Position numbers and translations under genes: made by a program
Source: Leptodontidium sp. MPI-SDFR-AT-0119
Lineage: Eukaryota > Ascomycota > Leotiomycetes > Helotiales > Leptodontidiaceae
NCBI GenBank assembly: GCA_020726505.1
Contig: JAHLEZ010000007.1
Span: forward strand, 1,798,001-1,862,000
DNA: 64,000 bases
Reading direction: 5' to 3'
The notes under the pieces: model-generated
The model's database searches: none
The model's input: the letters and a program-made list of their open reading frames with translations, nothing else
Told to the model about the DNA's origin: nothing
Shown here: piece by piece, positions 1 through 12,467 of the stretch
Layout of the letters: the number at the start of each line of letters is the position of its first letter
How positions within the stretch are numbered: position 1 is the stretch's first letter

Positions 1-3000
1 TGATAGCTTAATATACGAGCTGTCGACTAAGGCTATAATAGTGACCTCTACACTTAACTAGTAATATGTGCTTATGTAACTTAGAAGTTTATAGAACTTT
101 AGTTAAGGTTTAAATAACCTCTTACGAAACACTAGAGAGAGGTGTAACGCTAGTTAGTGTAATTATAAATATATTATATTATAGTTTTTTATAATAAAGG
201 TTATAGAAGCCAAAACAGTAAATACTATGTCGAAATCGCTTCTTTCGTTACTTTTAGAGTTATAATAAAGGGACGTCTTAACTATAGAAAAGCGTGCTTG
301 ATTATAAGATACCGGGGATATAGATTAGAGTATTAATAACGACGGACTACTAAGACACCGGCGAATGGCTTACGTTTTATAAGACCTTATTATTTGTACC
401 GAAATTATAAAGATTTGCTATAATAATCTAACTATAAGCTATTTTAGTTATAATAAGACACTAAAGCTTGTTTAGTAGAAGTATTACTAGCCTAATATGT
501 CCAGTGACGTTAGAGTATACGTTAAGAGTTGTGATATTTATTAGAAGACAAAGGCGAGGCGTATAAAGAAAGCTGGCGAAATATAAGCTTTTAGCTAATT
601 AAGTAAGTCATTTAAGTTAATCTTAATAGACTTTATTACAGATTTAGTACCTTATAAGAGTAATACTATTAGCAAAGTCGCCGACTACTTACTAGTAATT
701 ATCAATAAATATACTAAAGATATTAAGTATATCCCTTACTTAAAAACTATTAACGCTCTATAGTTAGCCCGTCTTTTTATTAACTACTAGTTTAAGGACT
801 ATAAGTTACCGGCATCGATTATTATAGACAGAGGCTCTATATTTACTTCGAGGTTTTAGAAGGAGTTATATTTCTACCTCTAAATAATAAGAGGTCTTTT
901 AACGGCGTTTTACTTATAAATAAATAATTAAATTAAATAACAAAATTAAGCCTTAGAAGTATAATTAAAGTGTTACGTTTATTACTTATAAGACGATTAA
1001 GTAAATCTCTTACTTTTAGTAAAGTTCGTATATATAAATACTTACTACGAGTTAATTAAGATGTTTTTAAATAAGGCTAAGTACAGCATATTACTAGACT
1101 CTTATTAGAATATTAAGGACGATCTTATAAGAGGGGAGATATTAATTACTAAAGAATAAGTAAAAGAAGTTATTAAGAAACGCTAAGAGTTAAAAAGTAG
1201 TTAGCAAAGAACTAAAAAGAACTAAGCGAAGTAATATAACAAGAACTACTACCTTATAAAATTTAAAGTCAAATAATAGGTTTTACTTTTAATAAAGAAT
1301 ATTAAGACAGTTCGTTTTAATAAGAAGTTAAACTACTAATTCTTAAGACTATTTAAGATCACCGAAAGGATTAGAAAGTAAGTGTATAAGCTAAAGTTAC
1401 CTCTTAAGTATAGTAAACTACACGATGTCTTTTATATATCTTTACTAGAGCTATACTAATAAAAGCCTAGTAAATCGCTAGAGGTAATCTAACTTAATCT
1501 CGTAAACAAAAAAGAGATATAATTAATTGAGACCCTCCTAGACTAATAAGTGAGACGAGGAGAAGAGTAATACTTTATTAAGTAAGAAGGACTAAGACTA
1601 GCGTATAATTTTTAAAAACTAGAGAAAAACCTTATAAACCTCTAAAGAGAGATTAATACGCTAAAGACGCAAAACGCTACTAAAAGGGCGGCGAAGCGTC
1701 AGCGAAGGGGATAATTAGGGCTCCTTGTTTCCCTTTATAAGGTCTTTAAGACAAGAGTCTAATTACTTTCTAGGCTTTCGCCGACTAATCGTTAAATAAG
1801 ATATAATATTACGTATCTTCTTGCTTTTTCTTATAAGGTTTTATAATTATAAGCGTATTATATTCTTTAACGTTATATACCTTTTTACTTTTACTTATAA
1901 GGTTTTATAATTTTAAGAGTATATTTAAAGTCACAATTTAAATAATAGTGCCTAAGAGAAAAGAGAATTATATTAATTAGTTATATTATAAACCCTCTAC
2001 TAATTACTCTTGCCGGCTAAGTACTAGTACTTTATTAAAGATTTACTCGCTAAAAGAACTTTAGTAAAAAACTTAAAAGATTAAAGAATTAAAGTTTATT
2101 TCGTAAAGTAATAGGGCCCTTAGCCTCCGTAGTAGTAGTAGCTTTAGTTATTAGAACCTCATTATTAGACTCAGGCGTAGACTTAGGAGTAGCGGAGTAG
2201 ATTTATTAAAGATCTTTCGCCGGAGGTTAGTAAGTAATTTACTAGCGAATACTGTAATATACTTATAAATCGAAGTCTCGTAACTTTAGTAATTAATCGC
2301 TTATTAATATCTGTTAAAGTAGTAAAACCCTCCTTTAAAGTAACTAGTACGCCGAAGTGTAATTAGTTAATAGCCGACGAAAGGCTAGCGCTTAGTTCTT
2401 TTATAAATAAGACTACTAGCTTTTATAAAGACTTTAAGGCTTTAGTATTAGTAACTTTATTAACGTGTGTACTATAGCGCTTATCGAAGTCGAACGTAAC
2501 TTAAGTAATATCGAGGTTAGCTTAAGAGATCTGATTCTTATAGAATCTAGTGGCAGCTTTCTTTAGTCGGGTAAGGGACTCTTTTAGTCTTGCTAAGACC
2601 TCGCCGGTTATTAGTTTATGTCTCACTAACTAAAAGAAAATTTAACTTATAGGCTTATAAGACTTCGCCTTTTAGTAGTAATTAACACACTTCTTAGTAA
2701 TTAAAGTGATATTAGTAGAATATATAAAGTCAAGAAACTGCGAGATTTCGCTAGCGTAACGTAAGCAAGGGACATCGTAAGTATTAAGGTAATTGATTTC
2801 ACTCTGTTTACTTAACTTAATACGAGTATCCTTAAAATTATTAAGTAGAGAACGCTCGATTCGGACGCTATCCTCGTTCTCCTTAACTTTATTACCTCTA
2901 TTGTTATCTTTAAGAGCTTAGGCGGACCGCCGACGTTTACTTAGAGGCTCGTTAGTATTAATTAGGGTAAATAATAGAAATAGAGCTCTAGTAAAACTAG

Positions 3001-3410
3001 AGTCTTTAGCCTTCTTATACTTACTAGGAGTTACTAAGATCGCTAGTTAGACTCTTACTAGGGGCAAAACATTTCTAAATTAGAGAAAGGGGATATAACT
3101 TACCTTTAGTTATATTAACGTTATTATTTAATCTAAAAAGTTAAGAAAGCTAAGAAGAATATATATAGAAAGTTAGGCAATAACCGCCACTAATGTCTAC
3201 TTACCCTGTATTACTTCTTCCTTAAAATTCACTTTTAAGCTAAGCGTATAAGTTTAGGCTCGCTAGTAAATCGTCAAGGAAACTCCGGCTATTATCACTT
3301 TTTTACCCTCACTTCTAAGGACAGAAGTACGTAAGAGGGGAGATATTATAATAGTACGTGCCCTAACGCTTACTCCCTATATATATATATATAAAGTAGG
3401 AAAAAGATAA
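1..3410. mobile_element. RIP-degraded Ty3/gypsy-like retrotransposon block
   Basis: The block is strongly AT-rich, dense in TpA steps and full of stop codons in all frames. Its composition changes sharply near position 3430 to ordinary sequence. The plus strand of the first half still encodes recognisable integrase and chromodomain text (separate entry). A 17-mer, TAAGAGGGGAGATATTA, occurs at 1128-1144 and again at 3332-3348; its purine-rich core resembles a polypurine tract next to an LTR. Clean LTR ends or target duplications could not be identified, so the outer limits are compositional. TGG-to-TAG and CAA/CAG-to-TAA/TAG changes are what RIP produces in filamentous ascomycetes. The element is dead, and may be more than one nested copy. 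Confidence 0.8.
470..1660 (+). pseudogene. Integrase and chromodomain remnant (Ty3/gypsy chromovirus pol)
   Basis: Read in one frame with frequent stops, the order of a gypsy integrase is visible. First comes the end of the zinc-binding domain (a KYYxPNMSSDVR-like segment followed by KSCD near 510-540). The catalytic core starts around 628 with DFITDLVP and continues with a degraded NKYTK segment and IDRGSIFTSRF followed by a stop where Trp is expected (about 825-865). Later, KLHDVFYISLLELY (about 1415-1458) matches the conserved KxHxVFHVSLLEPY tail, and a chromodomain-like stretch (LLD, QVRR, EEYFIK, EGL) follows at about 1530-1600. Many in-frame stops fall where Trp or Gln is expected, the expected outcome of C-to-T mutation at CpA. 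No functional protein can be made. Confidence 0.8.
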
Positions 3411-3430
3411 CCTTCCCTCCTTAGCAATTA
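1661..3430. other. Unresolved AT-rich remainder of the retroelement block
   Basis: No intact reading frame. The minus strand from about 2930 to 2600 reads through for some 110 codons with only a few stops (a basic KRRR-like segment, then hydrophilic sequence). It could be an eroded gag or a second inserted element, but I recognise no domain. Two near-copies of cttataaggttttataatt lie near 1832 and 1899. An AT microsatellite occurs at about 3380-3394. Confidence 0.4.
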
Positions 3431-5000
3431 GCTTTTGTATTATATAGCATCACCAGCTATTATTCAGTGCCTCTCTAGCTATTCTATTGTATTAAAGTCA
3501 CCTCAGCGTGCTAGTGATCATTACAACGAGACAGTTCGCGTGGGCGGCAAAGACGATAACATCCGAAGCAATATTAGAGAGGGGCTAGATATCACGAAAG
3601 CGGCAAACTACCAGCAGGAAAGCTCGATGCGACCGCCGAGCACGAGCGCGGTTGGCGCCCCGCGGAAGGGCCGCAGAAGTAGCAACACAGGCCAGAAGAG
3701 GCCATCCAGCTGCACTGACGCGCCATTACCGCCCGGAAAACGGCGGTCCTGTTCGAGCTTTCCAACAAAGGCCGGGAGCAATGCGGTGCCAAATCGGGTG
3801 CATCGTCGTGTTATCGTTCGTGATTACTACGAAGTATGGAAAGGTTATCTACAAGGGACGCTCCCGAGCAGCTCTCCTTGAGACACGAAGTAGCAAAACT
3901 CATTGCTACACTTTTGCCGGTCAAGCTTCGCCCCATATCCCATATTGGAGGGCCCATATCCTCATCTCGAATTTCTCGCCGTGGCCTTGGGGTTTCTTCC
4001 CACTGGATTTCTCGTGCTGGAGGGAGTGATTCTCCACTTTCTGTATCCGAACCGGAGACCATCTCCGTGCCACTTTCCAGATCATTATTCCGGTTACTAG
4101 GGCCATACCCAAGGCTTTGACTCACCAACGACAAAGCTGCGCCTATGGCTGTCATAATTCTGGTGGGAGTTATCCAGGATCACGTCTTCGGAAGGCGTGA
4201 GCGAGTTGTTGTTCAGACGGATGCAGACCGCCGTCGCTTACACATTTTAGCGCAAAAAAGTTGAGGGGCTGCATCATCCGCAGGATCTAATGAAAACGAA
4301 CCTAGATTTCATATACAAAGACAACTGCTTCGAAATATTAAACGGTCCGTAGACAACAACTCTATCTTTATTTTGTAAAGTAAGTTGTGTTGCTTCAAAA
4401 AAGGGTATATTTTATTAAGCACAAATGACGCTAAAATGTGCCTAGGGCGGTTCATGGGATAGCTTCAGTAAAGCGTGCAACAATCCGAAGTAGACGAGTT
4501 AATATTTTCAAGGGAATTCTCCAGGGACTCGAATTATTTGAACTTTGGACGGAAAATATCGCGCGGTAGTCAAGTCTGTCCACTGTTACATGTGACATTA
4601 TTAGGAGACCGTGAGCCAGTCCCTGGGTCTGAGCTTCTAGCGTCCCATTAGATGAAATTACGAGACCTACCTCGACCTCCCAGAAAGAGTTCAGAGCCTC
4701 CCTACCATAGAACTAAGCATTGGAAACGTATCACATTTCATCCTTGTTTGCGATGCTGGTTCGGAAAGGAGTTCAAACAAGTTATCCGAGCTTCCGCGGC
4801 GAGATATTCCTACTTTTAGGCGTTCAGAGAACGTTACCTTGACGGAGCGATCTCTGAGCTTAGTTCCACTAACTTTAGAATTGCCGCTAACTAGCGCTAG
4901 TATAACTTTCTAGATTACACTAAGAATCATTATAAAAGACTTCCAGAAGCTTACAGGTACATTACATTGCTATTATTCTGCTTTCCACAATTCCAACTAA
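3431..5000. other. Intergenic region with no supportable gene
   Basis: Base composition is normal again. Several overlapping open frames of 60-148 codons lie between 3435 and 4155 on both strands. None resembles a known family, and their mutual overlap suggests chance frames in a GC-richer patch. From 4160 to 5000 I see nothing coding. The stretch just upstream of 5001 is TA-rich and probably hides the missing 5' end of the phosphotransferase pseudogene. Confidence 0.5.
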
Positions 5001-6178
5001 CCAGTACGCAGTCCTTCTAGCACAAACGAAATCGGAATACCGTATATACTCGTGAGCAAAGCTTCAGGACGTTCTCTCTCCACATATAGTTGGCCGTGGT
5101 ATACCCTTGAAGTACCGCATTCCGCGCCTCAGCTTCAACCTCTTACAACGAAGGGAAAAGAGAAGATCATGCGTCAGCTTGGAACAATTGTGTCTGAGCT
5201 AGCACGTCTTCGTCTTGACAAGATCGGCTCGCTTTTTGAAGATGGGGGTGTCTATACCATCAAGGAATGTCTATCCACAGGACATGTCTGGCGAGGGAGA
5301 GACTTGCTTGCAATCGATCGTGGTCCCTTCGATCAGGAAAGCGACTACTATACATCCCTCATATCTGCAAATATTATGCATGCCAAGGAACTTCCAATGG
5401 AGACTCACGCCTTCTTTGCACCGGTACCTGTTCCATCAGAATACTCAAGTTGGGCCAGCTATATTTCTGCGACAGATCGATGGAACGATTTTATTACCGT
5501 TGGTGAAAGGATCGACCACAGTCAAAATTGATTAGACTATTGCATAGCTAGCCAGCTGGTCCAGGACATGGTTCCTCACTTCTCAGGAACGCACAGCATA
5601 TCCGGGAAAGGTTTCCCGCTTCGCCATTCCGACCGTAGCGTGAACAACTTATACGTCGATGACGACCTGAACATCACCTGCGTTATTGACTGGGGATTCT
5701 CGTCCTCAGTCCCTTTCACCGAACTTCTTACCACTTCCGGCATGCCGTATCCAAGGTGCCTTCCCGGACCATCACTTGTCGCTTCGTTCAGGGCTGGGTT
5801 TAAGCATGAATATGGCGACGTCCCCTTCTCCTACTGGGAAGATGTGGAAAAGATATGGCACTTTCAGCGATTAGTATACATGGATTCTTTGCAGGACTAT
5901 GAGCACTTTGCAGAACTTTAAAGACTAGTCTTTAAAATAGACCAGCCGGCGGACATCCCGGCCTAATTCAAGCGCAGCATAGGTTGAAGGGGAACCAGGA
6001 ACTCTTAAGGCTCTTGGCCGAGGATGATCAGTCACAGCCTGACGTTGACCGTCGAGAGCGCAAGTATTTCTCTGTTCCTCAAAAAGTCATGACAGATAGA
6101 CAAGCGGTGGCCAGGAAATTGACAGTGATGTCGGAACTGAGCGAGAGATTTGTGGCTGACAAAAAGTTATGGCATTGA
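5001..6178 (+). pseudogene. Aminoglycoside-phosphotransferase-like (APH, kinase-like) pseudogene
   Basis: The conceptual product matches the large fungal APH-like family of unknown substrate. It has an N-lobe stretch IPYILVSKASGRSLS (about 5040-5080), the catalytic-loop equivalent RHSDRSVNN (about 5615) with its HxD, and the metal-binding VIDWGF (about 5680). It is broken. There is no start and the first part of the N-lobe is missing; an in-frame TGA at 5529-5531 sits where Arg (CGA) is likely; TAA stops follow at 5919-5921 and about 5963; and the C-terminal segment continues in another frame after about 5980. Family resemblance on both sides of each lesion makes a short intron an unlikely explanation for the first stop. 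Confidence 0.75.
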
Positions 6179-7711
6179 ATAGAAAAAGCGCTCAAGTCAA
6201 GGGATGCAGACGAACCGAGGACAAGATAGTAAGATAGATACTTCTTCGTCTTGCCAGTTGTGGCGATCCAATGCAGGCAGTATTTCCAGGCCAGTAGTGT
6301 ACCACTATATAATATGTATTAGCAATAACTCACAGGATTACCGTATTACTTTTTGAATTTCGTGGAATAGTATACTTGGATGGCGCTAATGCTCCGGTAA
6401 GAAAGGGCAGCATGATGTCTTCTCACGAACGAGCAGCGTCGTGATTGTGAGATCTTTTACGAAAGAACATACACAAGGTAGGTTAGATTAGTCCAGTATC
6501 TTAGATTAAAGCAATCTAGCGTTTTTGTTTTATCTTTTCCCACAAGAATATCCTCCAACACTCGTCAGCCGATGCTGGTGTCGCAGCAGCCACCTTAGGC
6601 TTGAATCCGTCTACGGAGTTCCCTGCGCTGGTCCAATGGGAGTGAAATCCACATGCCATAGCCCTTCTGTCCAAGATTTTGGTTCTATCGACAATCGAAC
6701 AAAATATCTCGATATCTTGATAAGCATTAGCAATGCCAGACTTGCTTACGTTACTTCTTAAGTGACAAGGAACTACGCCAACACATTGAAGCTTTCCAAG
6801 TTCGTAAATAAGGAATTTCTAGCTCTTGTCACTGGTTTGACATTTTATAGTCTCGGACGCAGCACTTGTACTTGTCCTCTCGTTTGCAACGCTTGGTCTC
6901 TCGGATGCATGGTATGTTCGCCGAAATACAGGAATGTCCTGCATTCTCTAGTCCTAAACTCTCTGATGAGGAAGATTATGAGGTCTCCGATGCCTCCTCC
7001 CCCTCCTTCTCCGTTGATAATCTGGTTAATAACGGCGGAGACGGACACGAAAAGCTCTTCTGTGAGCATAAAGAATGTAATAGTAAATCAAAGACATCAT
7101 TCAAGACGTGGAAAAACTTTGTCCGATATTATACTATTCGTATCTCTCTCATTTCTGCAATACATGGAATTTGGACTGACGAACCTGATTCGCAGACGTT
7201 CAATGTTAAGAATCTTATGGGTTTTGCGGCATTGACATAGACCGAGTACGCAGATACATGACGCACTTCGATAGCTGCAAAACTAGGAAGAAAGGTAAAC
7301 GAAGCTACTAGTTCCTTTCTAAAGAAAGAAATGCAATTTAGCGACAAAGGATTTTACATGAAAAGGCTTCTAAAGAGCTAAAACTCAAAAGGCTCACGAT
7401 ACCTAATACCTCCGACGATGCGGTTTTACTCTAGGAAATAAATAGTAGAAAGTGAGCAATAGAGGTGGCAGATGCAGATCCGGAATATTCTATTTTATTT
7501 TAATCACATGCTTATATTACATAATAAAACGTGATACTTAAGAATCAAAGGCTCTTTGATAACGATTTTGGTGGGGCTTATTCAAGTGGGTCGTGCACCC
7601 TCCGATGAAATAACCTCAATCACTCGCAAGCTCCTTTTCTCTCGGCACTCACAAGGGAGCTTTTATCAACGTCTACTACGGGCCTTGGACACGCACTCGA
7701 ACAACTTCAAT
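6179..7711. other. Region without a recognisable gene
   Basis: Scattered open frames occur. The best, at 6866-7240 on the plus strand (about 124 codons), contains an acidic serine-rich stretch and then FCEHKECNSKSKTSFKTWKNF, vaguely like the first half of a fungal C2H2 finger. There is no matching second half and no clear start, so it may be a gene fragment. From 7240 to 7711 I see only the likely promoter of the next gene. Confidence 0.35.
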
Positions 7712-9351
7712 ATGTCGAACACGCCGCTGCAGTTCATCAGCCAGGGAACGGCAGGAAAACGCCCAGGCGGCTCTGACCGGCGTCTCATTCGGGCTCATGT
7801 CATGAAAGGCAAGAATGCAGGCAGACCCCGCCCTTCGAGCAAAAAGGCAACAGCTATCGTGCAGATAAAACATCCTTTCACTGCTACAAGAATACCAACA
7901 ACGGCCTGTCCGCAACCTGCCCCAAAGGCTGGACGACCGCTGCTCTGGAACGATTTGTGTCTTACCACGTTTCCTGGACAGCTGGACTCCGAATCTACCA
8001 AACTTATGCACAGATGTACGTCAATATCTAAATCTTCTACGCCGCCATGCCATATCACACTTGGGCTCCATTCGCTTAACTATTCTCAGGGTTTTTTGAT
8101 ATTAGCGATGAGTTATTTCCGCCTCAATTTTGCTCCAAATTCGATATAGTTAAGTCAATATGGGCGAACTGTGTTTTGATAGATGAGGCTTGTGAGTAAT
8201 CTGCCCTATTTCCTTAGCGCCGCCCACGCTGATCTGTAGATTTCCACTGCACTTTGGCAATATCAGCATCCTATGTCGACTTTTACGAGCGCAGGCCTCG
8301 GATGTCATCTAAGGCCTTGTATCATATTTCACAAGCGTATTCTCTTGTCAATATGAAGTTATCCGGTCCCGATTGTGTGTCGGACAACGCTATAGCTGCT
8401 GTGGTCAGCCTTGCCATATATCAACAGATACATCATCTCTACTCTACTGGGCTGATACACCTCGATGGTCTACGACGGATGATTGAGCTCCGGGGAGGAA
8501 TGGCCAAGCTGATTAAGCAGAATCGCGCATTAGCAGTTAAGCCATTGAGGTATGTCAACCTCCCGGCCCCTGTCTCCATCTGTGCTACCCTTGTATATTT
8601 GCTTCAGGCTCTTCATCTGACTTTACACAGGCTCGATGCTGAGTTAGCGCTACAAACTGGATGCCCCCCTATATTTTGCAGCGATTTCCTAGAGACTATC
8701 AGCCACGCCTTCGGTCATCCGTCCGATTTTGAAGTGAAATCTCTCAGCGTCGCCACTGAGGCCTATCATGTGATGATGACTATGATGAGTTTTGCTAGGT
8801 CTCTCAACAGCAACGAGGGAAATAAGGCAATGAGACTTGATCCGTTGACTTATACAGAGATGCTAGTCTGGCTTCTTTACCGTTCGATAGAGATCTCTCC
8901 TTTGGGCCAACAATGTTCTGCGTCTGGAGATGTTTACAATCAACTAGCATGTTTCAGCATGCTAGCATTCATGACGACTCTGCTTCCAGAGTATGGTCGT
9001 TATGATTCCAGTTACCCTCTACTCTCTCAAAAACTGGAAAATATAATCCAGAACATCAATACCACCCCCACATACATCCAGCACAGCAAGCTTACACTAC
9101 TTTTGTGGGGCATATTAATCAGTGGTATATCAGTTTCGAAGTCTAAAGACTATCGATGGCTTATCATGGACGTTTGCGAACAACTGGAACTACATGACTG
9201 GCTGGCTGTTCGTCATCAACTGTGTCAGTTTCCTTGGATCAATGCTGTGCACGACATCCCGGGCCAATATTTGTGGAATGAAACTCAACAGTGGAGCAGC
9301 AAAAGTTTGCTGTATTCTTTGAAGGTGGACAGCAGCAAATGTTATCTATAA
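7712..9351 (+). CDS. Fungal-specific transcription factor domain protein (Fungal_trans_2 type, no zinc cluster)
   Basis: Four exons, 7712-8015, 8090-8191, 8240-8549 and 8631-9351, give 478 codons plus stop. The last intron is 81 nt and in frame, so it reads through if overlooked. After a short N-terminus with RRLIRAHVMKGKNAGRPR comes the regulatory-domain architecture of the family: WFFDISDELFPPQF, AISASYVDFYERRP, SSKALYHISQAYSLVN, AIAAVVSLAIYQQIH, HLDGLRRMIELRGGM and, after the intron, RLDAELALQTG. Proteins of this type are annotated as C6 transcription factors but commonly lack the Zn2Cys6 motif, as here; the basic N-terminus could contact DNA or act through partners. The gene lies just downstream (3') of a decayed prenyltransferase/P450 locus and may once have regulated it, which is inference. 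The start is the first ATG leading into the conserved N-terminus. Confidence 0.85.
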
Positions 9352-9443
9352 GGTGACCAAGGGCGATGAAAGGAATTCAGGGGTCAATAAATGTGGTATG
9401 ATCGATTATTGTATGGCTACTCGTCAGCAATTTCATCCCGGTG

Positions 9444-10904
9444 TCATTGCCGAAAATTGTTCGAACATCCATTCTTCATTGTTACATATCGCCTCGCCTT
9501 GTGGTATAGTTCAGGAGAGATATATGACTTCACGTCGGGTTCTCCTTCGCTGGTACATTGGTAATTGATGGAGGCATGCATCCCCTTCCCGTTCTCCAAC
9601 CCTCTATGCGAACAAAGGGTCTCCATCATGGCTAAAGACTGATCTGTATAAGTACCACGCCCGTGCGCTTTCATCCAAGTGACGAGGTTTTGAGCGATGG
9701 TCAAGTCGTCGGCACCGTATTTACGCGTTGTCAGGTAGAACTTCCGGCTTGCTATCCTTGGGAGCAATATCGAAAAAGTAGATGAAGCCCTCGCACAGCG
9801 CAGCAAAATCAGCCCACTCTCCGCCACTATTACTTGTGCTCACTGGCACCTCCTTATCTTCAGGGTAATCCTCGGGGAGCCCCAAGACAGTTAGAATCAT
9901 GGAAGTCCAGCAGACTTTCTTCGGATATATCCCGGATCCCGTCCATGGTCATGATTTCCCGAACAGATTTGAAGCTGGTGTGGGCAGATGTGAAGTACAT
10001 CTTGAGCCGCGATTTATCTGGCTCCACATTATCCATACCCATGACGTTAGGTTTCATCAATCTTCCCTCCCGACTAGTCGCAAGGAAGGTGATCAAGGCA
10101 TCGCGACCGGGATGTTTCCCGTCGGGATTGAGTTTGCGAATTGCGGCGTCCCACTCCTGCATTGTGGCAGGATCTCCTCCGAGAAACAGCTTTCTTGGCA
10201 AGAAGTATGATTTGAGTCCGAATGACTTTTTCTTGTTGTACTAGACAGCGTGCATGAAAGTTGTGGCTGGCGGATCACCTTGTTCCAGCTCCTTCGCGTA
10301 CACGGTTCTGTCTGGGTCGTACAACTGAGCCAGAAAGTAGCGATACAAAGAAAAATTGGCATTCGGAAGCGCGCGCGTCACCTTCTCCATATAATCCAGC
10401 GATGGATCATGGTTCAACGGATCAGCGGCTTTGCCAGCCTTAGGGCCGATTGCTTCCCATGAATACCGAATGTCTGGCTCGCCTTTTGAGGTGTTCCATT
10501 TCCAGGAGTACTCTAAGGGTGAACCATCATACGCGATGAAGGCCTTGAACGCTGGACTGCTATCTGGATGGGGTGCTGGACCCAATCGAGGGACCTTGGA
10601 GCTGGTCAGCAGAATTTCGCGCGCATGGTGAGTCTTTACAGATGAAAATACTTACAATCCACTGATAATGGAAAAGCAGCACCTCGTACTGCCTCTCGAT
10701 AGAATACCCAGCCTGGTCAATCATGACCGCCAGGTAATACCCAGTGATGCCCCACCAAAACTTGGCATCTTTATCTGCGGGCGCTGGGAGAGTGTTGACC
10801 AGTGAATTCCAGACCTTGATACCTAGTTTCTCTTGAGATGTCCCTGGGACAAGCGACTTAGTTGGGAGCGGAGCTACAACCCCGTTTTCTGCGACAGATG
10901 GCAT
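9444..10904 (-). pseudogene. DMATS-type aromatic prenyltransferase pseudogene
   Basis: Indole/aromatic prenyltransferases of this family transfer a dimethylallyl group from DMAPP. Seen here: DKDAKFWWGITGYYLAVMID and ERQYEVLLFHYQWI in exon 1, a 61-nt intron (10595-10655), then VPRLGPAPHP, FIAYDGSPLEYSWKWN, KLNPDGKHPGRDALITFL, TSFKSVREIMTMDGI and YLTTRKYGADDLT. Three lesions break it: an in-frame TAG at 10241-10243 where Gln (CAG) fits the flanking reading; a one-base insertion near 9900 that shifts the frame before the LPEDYPEDKE segment; and a small deletion near 9735 that shifts it again. The tail can be followed to a stop at 9444-9446. An alternative upstream ATG at 10982 would add a hydrophobic stretch; 10904 looks more usual. 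The P450 remnant lies next to it on the same strand. Confidence 0.85.
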
Positions 10905-11246
10905 GATTTCGGGACAAAAGTAATGACGAATTCGACAAAGTAGCAGGTAGAGTGAAACCCAAATGAAGAGCGAAATTTCCATGACCTGACTTTATAACAG
11001 TGTCGCATGATTGGTGCAATGCTGTTGGTTCAATTCGACGGGCCCGAGTTGGGGGAGCCAAGTACGACTCCTCCTACTCCTACAGGACCTGCCCTCGCGT
11101 GTCAACTTACCATGCCGGCTTAGTGCTGATGTCCCGCATTTACGTGCAAATCGATATCAGTACGATTCATTAATGCCCTTCTCGCGCCTCATGTTTATGA
11201 GTAACTAGCAGTTAATAGCTATCGGCCACAAGCTACAACTACTGGC

Positions 11247-12265
11247 CTAAGATATTAAAGTGTCCAGAACAACTTGCTTATGCTCTGCAAGCTTTACGAG
11301 ATACCCAATTGGCTGCTTTATGCCCGTGATGAGGCAATCGGCCGGCGTATATTCCAAGCTCCCGTTCAAATTGCAAACAAATTTCAAGTTTTCTCTTCTG
11401 GTCTCACGGAGACCAAGCGGGAGGTCTGTCTGGGGTTCTAAGGGCCTTGTAAATCTAGGAAGTTGTAGCAAATCTAAGCATAACTTTCTCCAAGAGTTCG
11501 CTATATACAACCCCTTCTTCTACATTTCCATTTCCGAGAAGTCTTTAATTCTGTCACGTGCGTATGCAATGGCGTGGATGGAGCCTGGACTTCTTGGTTG
11601 AGTGAGGAAACTAGAATCTTGACCTCGCAGCTCGCACAGCTCACATCCAAGCTCTAGATTATGATTGTCTTTCTTCAAAGATTATCTCCTTGGCGGATTG
11701 TCAGTTTTACTCGGAACCCCGAGGGTTTAGACAGCCATTTATTTTCAATAATCCAATCCTCCGCCGGATTCGAGAGTTCGATCTAGGAGGAATTATTAGA
11801 TGAGCTGGTTTAGATGAACCACTTTAAAGCCCACTCACATTGTACAGTACCATTGCAGGAGCGATGAGACGAGTTTGTATATTTCAAAGTACGCAAGGTT
11901 CTTTCCTGCACAGGCTCGATGTCCGGCGCCGAACTATGGTTATGGACAAGTCTCTTCAGACTCAAAAACAGAGAAGCGGTGGGAAACCATTGGTAGACGT
12001 ACCGTGAGAAGTGTATCAAACATGGCTTTCCTCTTCTCTTTGTCGCACAGCCATCGCTCAGGCCTCCAGGCTTCAGGGTCATCCCCGTACAATGACGATT
12101 CCCGTTGAATCGCCCACGGGCTCTAAAAATTCGCGAACACTGTTAGCGAGATGAAGCCTTGGGTATCTATATGAGCAAATAGGCGGTGAGCATTCTCCTT
12201 ACGATTCCAATTCTCGCGCCTGCAGGGGTGAATTACCCGTCGATCTCCAGCCCGCTCTTGGGGGT
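11247..12265 (-). pseudogene. Cytochrome P450 C-terminal remnant
   Basis: Only the C-terminal third of a P450 survives. The minus strand reads a PERF-region segment (SSLYGDDPEAWRPERWL, about 12040-12090). After a probable 69-nt intron comes the haem-binding loop FGAGHRACAGKNLAYFEIYK (about 11875-11935), with its cysteine intact. Upstream, FTPAGARIG (about 12200-12232) is preceded by an in-frame TAA at 12233-12235 and separated from the PERF region by an 82-nt intron-like gap. The remaining N-terminal two thirds are absent. An 87-codon minus frame at 11247-11510 could be the end of the protein, but its resemblance is weak. With the neighbouring DMATS pseudogene it looks like debris of a former prenylated-metabolite pathway. 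Confidence 0.7.
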
Positions 12266-12467
12266 GGGGACTTAGCACTTGCAACAATCTACTAAATTAT
12301 GTGTGAAGACAAGGATATCCGAAGAGTTTTATTTCTATATACTCTAGAAATCTAATCAAATGTATTCCAATCCGCGACATACCCAGATCCCAAACAAGAA
12401 CACACTGACCATCGATTGTGATAACAAACAAAACCGCTGCTTCTCAAATACCTATACTGTCAAATCA

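Noticed and set aside
2590..2940. A minus-strand frame in the RIP-degraded block as a live gene
   Set aside because: It carries several stops and lies in AT-rich, RIP-like sequence; at most an eroded transposon frame.
3435..4155. Overlapping frames of 94-148 codons on both strands
   Set aside because: They overlap each other, resemble no family, and have no consistent start or splice context.
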